A stretch of 9,310 nucleotides of DNA, taken from NCBI GenBank assembly GCA_945860255.1, contig CAMAQI010000084.1, forward strand, positions 1-9,310, in the 5' to 3' direction. Below are positions 5,423-9,310 of this stretch, piece by piece; within the stretch, counting starts at the first letter, position 1; every line of letters begins with the position of its first letter. Both the position numbers and the translations under genes were made by a program. Origin of the DNA: Methylacidiphilum caldifontis (lineage in GTDB: Bacteria; Verrucomicrobiota; Verrucomicrobiia; Methylacidiphilales; CAMAQI01). The notes under the pieces were generated by a model. That model had not been told where the DNA came from, made no database searches, and was given only the letters and a program-made list of their open reading frames with translations.

Positions 5423-6001
5423 ATGAGTCAGTTAGCCGAGAGCATTATTATCGTTAGTCAAAATTTAGTTCAAGGGAAGGCCGATTCCGATGAAGAGTTC
5501 ACCTTTGCTGATACCCTCCCGCTCCTCATTAATCGGTTTGGCTACTCGAGCAACCAAACCCAAGATCTTTTATCTGCGCTTTTGACTAAGGGAAAAGTTC
5601 GCATTCACTACAAAGAGATTTGGCAACGCTTAAGCTTAAAAAATCCTGCCGATCAAATGGAGGCAAAGGCCGCTGAAAACCTCGTAAATGAAATGCTCAA
5701 TGAAAGCACTCCAGGGCTACAGCGGATCTCCATCTCTCAGTCCCCTTCCGCTGAATTTACTCTCTGTATCTCAATTAAAAAACAGAAGCCGTGGAAAGAT
5801 CTTGTCTTCGGGGATAAGATTAACGGATACTTTGAAGACTCCGATGGAAAGAAAATCACCCTTGTTGCGCAAATCACGGAAATCGCCGCAACTGAGGATT
5901 ATCATCGTGCCACAGGAAAGGGATCCAATTGGCTCGTCGCCAATCCGGAGTCCACGAAAGTCGGCTCTTCAAATTATTACTATTTGCTTTCAGATACTTA
6001 A
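5423..6001 (+). CDS. Unrecognised 192-aa two-part protein
   Basis: I do not recognise this family. It has no signal peptide or membrane span and looks cytoplasmic. Residues about 1-95 are mostly helical (DTLPLLINRFGY, QTQDLLSALLTKGKVR, then EAKAAENLVNEML), and the first part could be a small winged-helix-like fold. Residues about 100-192 are strand-rich (RISISQSPSAEFTLCISIKK, KITLVAQITEIAA) and end in a Gly/Ser/Tyr-rich tail (GSSNYYYLLSDT). No catalytic motif stands out. The ATG at 5423 follows an extended -10 by 6 nt. The coding end overlaps that of the convergent DUF4870 gene by 12 bp, so transcripts must overlap. It is probably a real gene from its length, protein-like composition and lack of any competing frame, but its function is unknown. 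Confidence 0.65.
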   Translation: MSQLAESIIIVSQNLVQGKADSDEEFTFADTLPLLINRFGYSSNQTQDLLSALLTKGKVRIHYKEIWQRLSLKNPADQMEAKAAENLVNEMLNESTPGLQRISISQSPSAEFTLCISIKKQKPWKDLVFGDKINGYFEDSDGKKITLVAQITEIAATEDYHRATGKGSNWLVANPESTKVGSSNYYYLLSDT

Positions 6002-6406
6002 TAATTTAACTGTAAAAGCTTTCGGATAAGGACTTTGTCGCCCGGTGATAGCGAACAAAAATCCAATCAACGATCCCAAGGTCGATATTCCCATAATCGC
6101 CATCGATATCGTTTCAGCATAACTCGTAATTTCCTTCATCGACTGATTTCCTCGAGCAACAATGAAGACCACCGCTAAAATCATCGAAGCGATGATCAAG
6201 GTCTGCATCGCCAATTGAAAATTAAAGACCGACTTAAGATGCTGGCTTTCAAATTCACTTTTATTTTTTCTCCAGCGATAATAGATAAAAGTCGGAACAA
6301 GGCTGACAATCGGAAGCATCAATCCCATCCAAGGGGTTAAGTGTCCGATCGCCGCTATTGTTTTTGATTTTCCGGTTATTTGCTCGTTCATTTGATTCTG
6401 ATTCAT
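5990..6406 (-). CDS. DUF4870-family small membrane protein
   Basis: A 138-aa protein with three predicted membrane spans at about 19-43, 62-84 and 98-121. The segment FESQHLKSVFNFQLAMQTLII (52-72) fits the DUF4870 (Tic20-like) signature, where a His-Ala/Leu-Lys stretch leads into a conserved Asn-Phe-Gln. The N terminus is polar (MNQNQMNEQITGKSK), with IGHLTPW at 20-26 as in the family's first span. The role of DUF4870 proteins is not established. The start ATG at 6406 has the best Shine-Dalgarno in the window, AAGGAG five nt upstream, and a possible -10 TAAAAT at 6424-6419. Its end overlaps the 192-aa gene by 12 bp, and it is divergent from oppA across 113 bp. Confidence 0.8.
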   Translation of the reverse strand: MNQNQMNEQITGKSKTIAAIGHLTPWMGLMLPIVSLVPTFIYYRWRKNKSEFESQHLKSVFNFQLAMQTLIIASMILAVVFIVARGNQSMKEITSYAETISMAIMGISTLGSLIGFLFAITGRQSPYPKAFTVKLLSI

Positions 6407-6411
6407 CTGTT

Positions 6412-6424
6412 CTCCTTTATTTTA
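6412..6424 (-). promoter_or_regulatory. Strong SD and possible -10 of the DUF4870 gene
   Basis: On the minus strand AAGGAG (6417-6412) lies 5 nt before the ATG and overlaps the 3' flank of TAAAAT (6424-6419). The SD is clear and decides the start. The -10 is speculative: if it were used, the transcript start would fall at or after the SD, so the true promoter may be further upstream. Confidence 0.5.
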
Positions 6425-6485
6425 CGAACATGATTGTTCGATTGGGTTCCAGTAGTCGTCCCGTTTCAAGTCGACAAGATCTCTT

Positions 6486-6513
6486 TTGCATATTTTTTAA
6501 AAAACCGTAGATA
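6486..6513 (+). promoter_or_regulatory. Putative opp operon promoter
   Basis: TTGCAT (6486-6491), a 16-nt spacer and TAGATA (6508-6513) form a promoter whose -10 ends 6 nt before the oppA ATG. The spacer holds the palindromic A-tract TTTTTTAAAAAA (6493-6504), which could bend DNA. AAAGG abuts the ATG, too close to act as a normal SD. Confidence 0.45.
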
Positions 6514-6519
6514 CAAAGG

Positions 6520-8109
6520 ATGCCTTTGTGGACTCGATCATTCTTATTTATACTCCTGCTGGGAATTTTCTGCGGATGTCATCGCTCCTCCCCCCCTTCG
6601 ACATTTACTTATGTGAACGGTGCCGAGCCGGAAAGTCTTGATCCTGCAATTATCACAGGGCAACCCGAGATGAGACTCGTCAGCGCCCTCTTCGAAGGGC
6701 TCACCGCCCGAAATAAAAAAGGAGAGGTCGAACCCGGTGTTGCTGAATCATGGACCCTCTCAAACGATTTAAAGACGATTCGATTTACCCTTCGTAAAGC
6801 CTATTGGAGTAATGGAGATCCCGTCACGGCCCCAGAGTTTGTTCAATCATGGGAGCGGGCGCTGAATCCCCTGATGGCCTCCAAATATGCGGAACTCCTG
6901 TATCCCATTAAAAACGCTGAAAGTTATAACAAAGGAAAGATTGATGACTTTAATCTCGTGGGGGTTCATGCCCCCGATCTCCAAACGCTCGAAGTTCAAC
7001 TCGAAAATCCGACCCCTTTTTTTCTCGATCTTTGTTCGATGGCGACTCTCTATCCGGTTCACTTTCCCTCCCTTAAATCGGAAGGAAGAAACTGGATTAA
7101 ACCGGGGAAATTGATTTCAAACGGGGCTTATAAACTCAAAGAGTGGAAAATTGATGATCGTGTCGTTTTACAAAAAAACCGTCACTACTGGAGAGCTGAT
7201 CAAGTCAATATTGAAGAGATCTCGGCACTCACCACCAGTTCCGCAACGACCGCCTTTAATCTTTTTTACTCAGGAAAGGCCGACCTCATTATGGATAAAG
7301 GACTGATTCCGACTCTCATGATTGAGCATCTCCGAAAGCAACCTTACTTTCACTCCAACCCTTTTCTGGCGACCTATTTCTATCGTTTTAATGTCACTCG
7401 AAAGCCATTCAACAACCCGAAAGTCCGAAAAGCCTTCGCCCTCTCAATTAATAAACAACAGATCGTCGACAAAATCACACGCGCGGGAGAGCCAATTGCC
7501 CATAGCTTAACTCCCCCAGGGGTCAGAAATTACACCCCTCCTCAAGGAGTCGTTCAGAATATCGCACTGGCTCAAAAACTTCTCGCCGAGGCCGGCTATC
7601 CGAAAGGAAAGGGATTCCCTTCCGTATCGATTCTTTATAATAGCTCCGAACTCAATCAGCAAATTGCCGTTGAAATTCAGTCGATGTGGAAAGAGGCTCT
7701 CGGGGTCAATGTCACCCTTCAAAACCAAGAGTGGAAGGTTTATTTAGGCTCTTTAGATCAACTTGACTTCGATATCGCTCGCTCGAGTTGGGTCGGTGAT
7801 TACAATGATGCCAACACCTTTCTCGACTGCTTTGTGACGGGGAGAGGAAATAATCGAACCGGATGGAGTCACCCTCAATATGATCAACTGATGGCCCAAA
7901 GTGCTTCGGAGCAAAATACCGGAAAAAGAGCTGAAATCCTCCAGAGCGCGGAGCAGATCTTAGTTGAGCAGGAACTTCCGATCGTTCCTATTTATCATTT
8001 TGTTGGAATGTCGCTTTATCACCGTGAAAAATTAGGGGGATTTGAGTCAAATGTCGTCGATGACCATCCACTTCGTGAACTCTATTTAATTCAACCGAGT
8101 AAAAAGTAA
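6520..8109 (+). CDS. oppA: Peptide ABC transporter substrate-binding lipoprotein (OppA/SBP_bac_5)
   Basis: A 529-aa protein, the usual length for OppA-type family 5 solute-binding proteins. The N terminus MPLWTRSFLFILLLGIFCGC is a lipoprotein signal peptide with Cys20 as the probable lipidated residue; the lipobox (F-C-G-C) is loose. Family hallmarks follow: EPESLDPAI (36-44), LFEGLTARNKKGEVEPGVAESW (58-79), then FTLRKAYWSNGDPVTAPEFVQSWERAL, the most recognisable stretch of the family. Towards the C terminus are IARSSWVGDYNDANTFLDCF and ELPIVPIYHF, also typical. It should capture oligopeptides or dipeptides in the periplasm and deliver them to OppBC; the exact substrate is not readable. It leads an operon, with oppB starting 8 nt after its stop. 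Opp, Dpp and related nickel/peptide importers overlap in sequence, so the name is by best resemblance. Confidence 0.9.
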   Translation: MPLWTRSFLFILLLGIFCGCHRSSPPSTFTYVNGAEPESLDPAIITGQPEMRLVSALFEGLTARNKKGEVEPGVAESWTLSNDLKTIRFTLRKAYWSNGDPVTAPEFVQSWERALNPLMASKYAELLYPIKNAESYNKGKIDDFNLVGVHAPDLQTLEVQLENPTPFFLDLCSMATLYPVHFPSLKSEGRNWIKPGKLISNGAYKLKEWKIDDRVVLQKNRHYWRADQVNIEEISALTTSSATTAFNLFYSGKADLIMDKGLIPTLMIEHLRKQPYFHSNPFLATYFYRFNVTRKPFNNPKVRKAFALSINKQQIVDKITRAGEPIAHSLTPPGVRNYTPPQGVVQNIALAQKLLAEAGYPKGKGFPSVSILYNSSELNQQIAVEIQSMWKEALGVNVTLQNQEWKVYLGSLDQLDFDIARSSWVGDYNDANTFLDCFVTGRGNNRTGWSHPQYDQLMAQSASEQNTGKRAEILQSAEQILVEQELPIVPIYHFVGMSLYHREKLGGFESNVVDDHPLRELYLIQPSKK

Positions 8110-8117
8110 AAAACGCT

Positions 8118-9035
8118 ATGATTCCCTTTATCTTTCGTCGTCTCCTCCTGATGCTTCTCACTCTTTTCACGGTGGTCTCCCTTACTTTTCTCCTGATGCG
8201 ACTCGCTCCGGGGAATCCCTTTAGTGCCGATCGGAAGATCCCCCCGTCGATTCTACAGGAGTTAGAAAGCAAATACGGTCTCTCGGGAAGCATTGGACAA
8301 CAATATCTCTCCTATCTCAAAGATATCGCTCGTGGCGATCTTCGGATTTCTACTAAATATCGAGATTGGTCGGTGAATGAAATTCTCTCTCAAACGCTTC
8401 CCGTTTCAATGGCTTTAGGAGGTGCTGCTGTCTGTTTAACGCTTCTGATCGGAATCTCCTTAGGAAGTTTTGCCGCGCTTTATCAAGGCCAGTGGCAAGA
8501 TCGCTCCTTCATGTTCATCGCCCTTCTCGGAATTTCAATTCCCAGTTATATTCTCGCCCCGTTGTTTATTCTCTTTTTTGGACTTCATCTCGGCTGGCTC
8601 CCTGTCGCCGGCTTTGGGAATTGGGATCAGTGGATTCTTCCCGTATTCTGTCTCGCACTTCCCTTCTCCGCCTCAGTGGCAAGACTGGTACGAACAAGTC
8701 TCCTCGAAGTCCTCACACAAGATTTTATTCGTACCGCCCGTTCAAAAGGGCTTGCTGAATCACAAATTATTGTTCGTCACGCTCTTCGAGTCGCCCTCCT
8801 CCCCGTCGTCTCTTATGCCGGCCCGTTGGCCGCAAATCTCCTCACGGGGTCGATGGTCGTGGAGCAGATCTTTAAAATTCCAGGGATGGGACCGTTCTTT
8901 ATTAACTCGGTTCTTAATCGTGATCTTTTTGTCGTCGGCGGAATTGTTCTCGTTTTCAGTCTTATTTTAATGACGTTAAATCTCTTCGTCGATCTCCTCT
9001 ACACCGTTCTTGATCGGAGGATTAAACTTTCATGA
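8118..9035 (+). CDS. oppB: Peptide ABC transporter permease (OppB/DppB)
   Basis: A 305-aa inner-membrane permease of normal length for the DppB/OppB group. An N-terminal span (IFRRLLLMLLTLFTVVSLTFLLMRLAPGNPF region, residues about 9-29) leads to the family motif RLAPGNPF. About five further spans lie at roughly 98-121, 131-155, 172-192, 226-246 and 272-296. The cytoplasmic EAA loop that docks on the ATPase is visible at about 204-223 (IRTARSKGLAESQIIVRHAL). EQIFKIPGMGPFFINSVLNRD (249-269) is the characteristic late motif. It pairs with OppC to form the channel. The ATG follows oppA by 8 nt with no clear SD, and the stop overlaps the oppC start (ATGA), consistent with translational coupling. 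Confidence 0.93.
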   Translation: MIPFIFRRLLLMLLTLFTVVSLTFLLMRLAPGNPFSADRKIPPSILQELESKYGLSGSIGQQYLSYLKDIARGDLRISTKYRDWSVNEILSQTLPVSMALGGAAVCLTLLIGISLGSFAALYQGQWQDRSFMFIALLGISIPSYILAPLFILFFGLHLGWLPVAGFGNWDQWILPVFCLALPFSASVARLVRTSLLEVLTQDFIRTARSKGLAESQIIVRHALRVALLPVVSYAGPLAANLLTGSMVVEQIFKIPGMGPFFINSVLNRDLFVVGGIVLVFSLILMTLNLFVDLLYTVLDRRIKLS

Positions 9036-9310
9036 AAACAGCTCTTTTTCAGATTCTTTGGCGTGATCGTTTTTTAAAAGCAACCTTCATTGCGTTCATC
9101 ACTCTATTAATCGTCGCCCTCTTCGGTCCCTTTTTTCTCTCCCACGCTCAAGATCAAAATACGGCTCTTCAGTTTTCTCCTCCCTCTCCGGAGAACTGGC
9201 TAGGCACCGACTTTCACGGTCGCGATCTGCTCGCACGTCTCCTCAGTGGACTTCGTCTTTCCTTATTTGTCGGCTCAATTGGGGCAGGAGTAAGTCTGAT
9301 CATCGGAGTC
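9032..9310 (+). CDS. oppC: Peptide ABC transporter permease OppC/DppC (3' end cut by window)
   Basis: The ATG at 9032 overlaps the oppB stop; 93 codons are visible and the frame is open to the window edge. The start MKTALFQILWRDRFLKATFIAF leads into a membrane span (about 17-38). The periplasmic segment carries the family signature NWLGTDFHGRDLLARLLSGLR (55-75), the DppC/OppC counterpart of the consensus Leu-Gly-Thr-Asp-x-x-Gly-Arg-Asp. The second span starts at about residue 77. It would heterodimerise with OppB. The ATPase genes (oppD, oppF) are expected to the right but are not in view. Confidence 0.92.
   Translation, partial: MKTALFQILWRDRFLKATFIAFITLLIVALFGPFFLSHAQDQNTALQFSPPSPENWLGTDFHGRDLLARLLSGLRLSLFVGSIGAGVSLIIGV

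Noticed and set aside
8470..8970. 166-aa and 88-aa frames inside oppB
   Set aside because: Both are out-of-frame shadows of a clearly recognisable permease gene.
1..9310. CRISPR array, prophage or transposase gene
   Set aside because: No direct repeat-spacer pattern, phage protein or transposase domain was seen on either strand.

Overview
The window is an ordinary-looking stretch of a Gram-negative-type chromosome of moderate GC. Outer-membrane features are clear: a beta-barrel porin, an ExbB/ExbD energiser and a lipoprotein-type binding protein. The porin resembles the BBP2 (OmpL-like) family, which is common in Verrucomicrobia, Planctomycetes and related PVC lineages. A PVC-type bacterium, perhaps Verrucomicrobia, is therefore my best guess, but nothing here fixes the taxonomy.

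Layout. Positions 1-1301 (+) hold a porin lacking its first codons, closed by a strong hairpin terminator. The terminator is shared with an unrecognised 196-aa gene on the other strand (1354-1944, -). Divergent from that gene is a stand-alone radical SAM protein of the TYW1-like/COG0731 type (2132-3016, +). Between it and the convergent exbB-exbD pair (3278-4340, -) sits a 128-bp palindromic element with two further inverted repeats in its loop (3053-3180). Divergent from exbB is a type II toxin-antitoxin operon, vapBC (4442-5133, +). It abuts a tRNA-Leu(UAA) gene on the minus strand (5164-5248), and the probable tRNA terminator lies inside the end of vapC. Next come an unrecognised 192-aa protein (5423-6001, +) and a convergent DUF4870 membrane protein (5990-6406, -), whose coding ends overlap by 12 bp. 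The right side is a peptide ABC importer operon, oppA-oppB-oppC (6520-9310, +), with oppC cut by the window edge.

How it works together. The porin, ExbBD and Opp genes all concern envelope transport, but they are separate transcription units and only oppABC and exbBD are clear operons. Several genes (vapB, oppA, exbB, the 192-aa gene, possibly the radical SAM gene) have a -10-like hexamer ending only 6-7 nt before the start codon and no well-placed Shine-Dalgarno. This suggests leaderless or nearly leaderless mRNAs. A near-perfect 21-bp palindrome lies over the vapBC -10 and abuts its start codon, a good candidate for the autoregulatory operator.

I saw no clearly novel multi-gene system, no CRISPR array and no transposase gene. 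The most unusual items are the palindromic element, the leaderless pattern with the vapBC operator, and the two unrecognised genes. All gene-free stretches are shorter than 300 bp.
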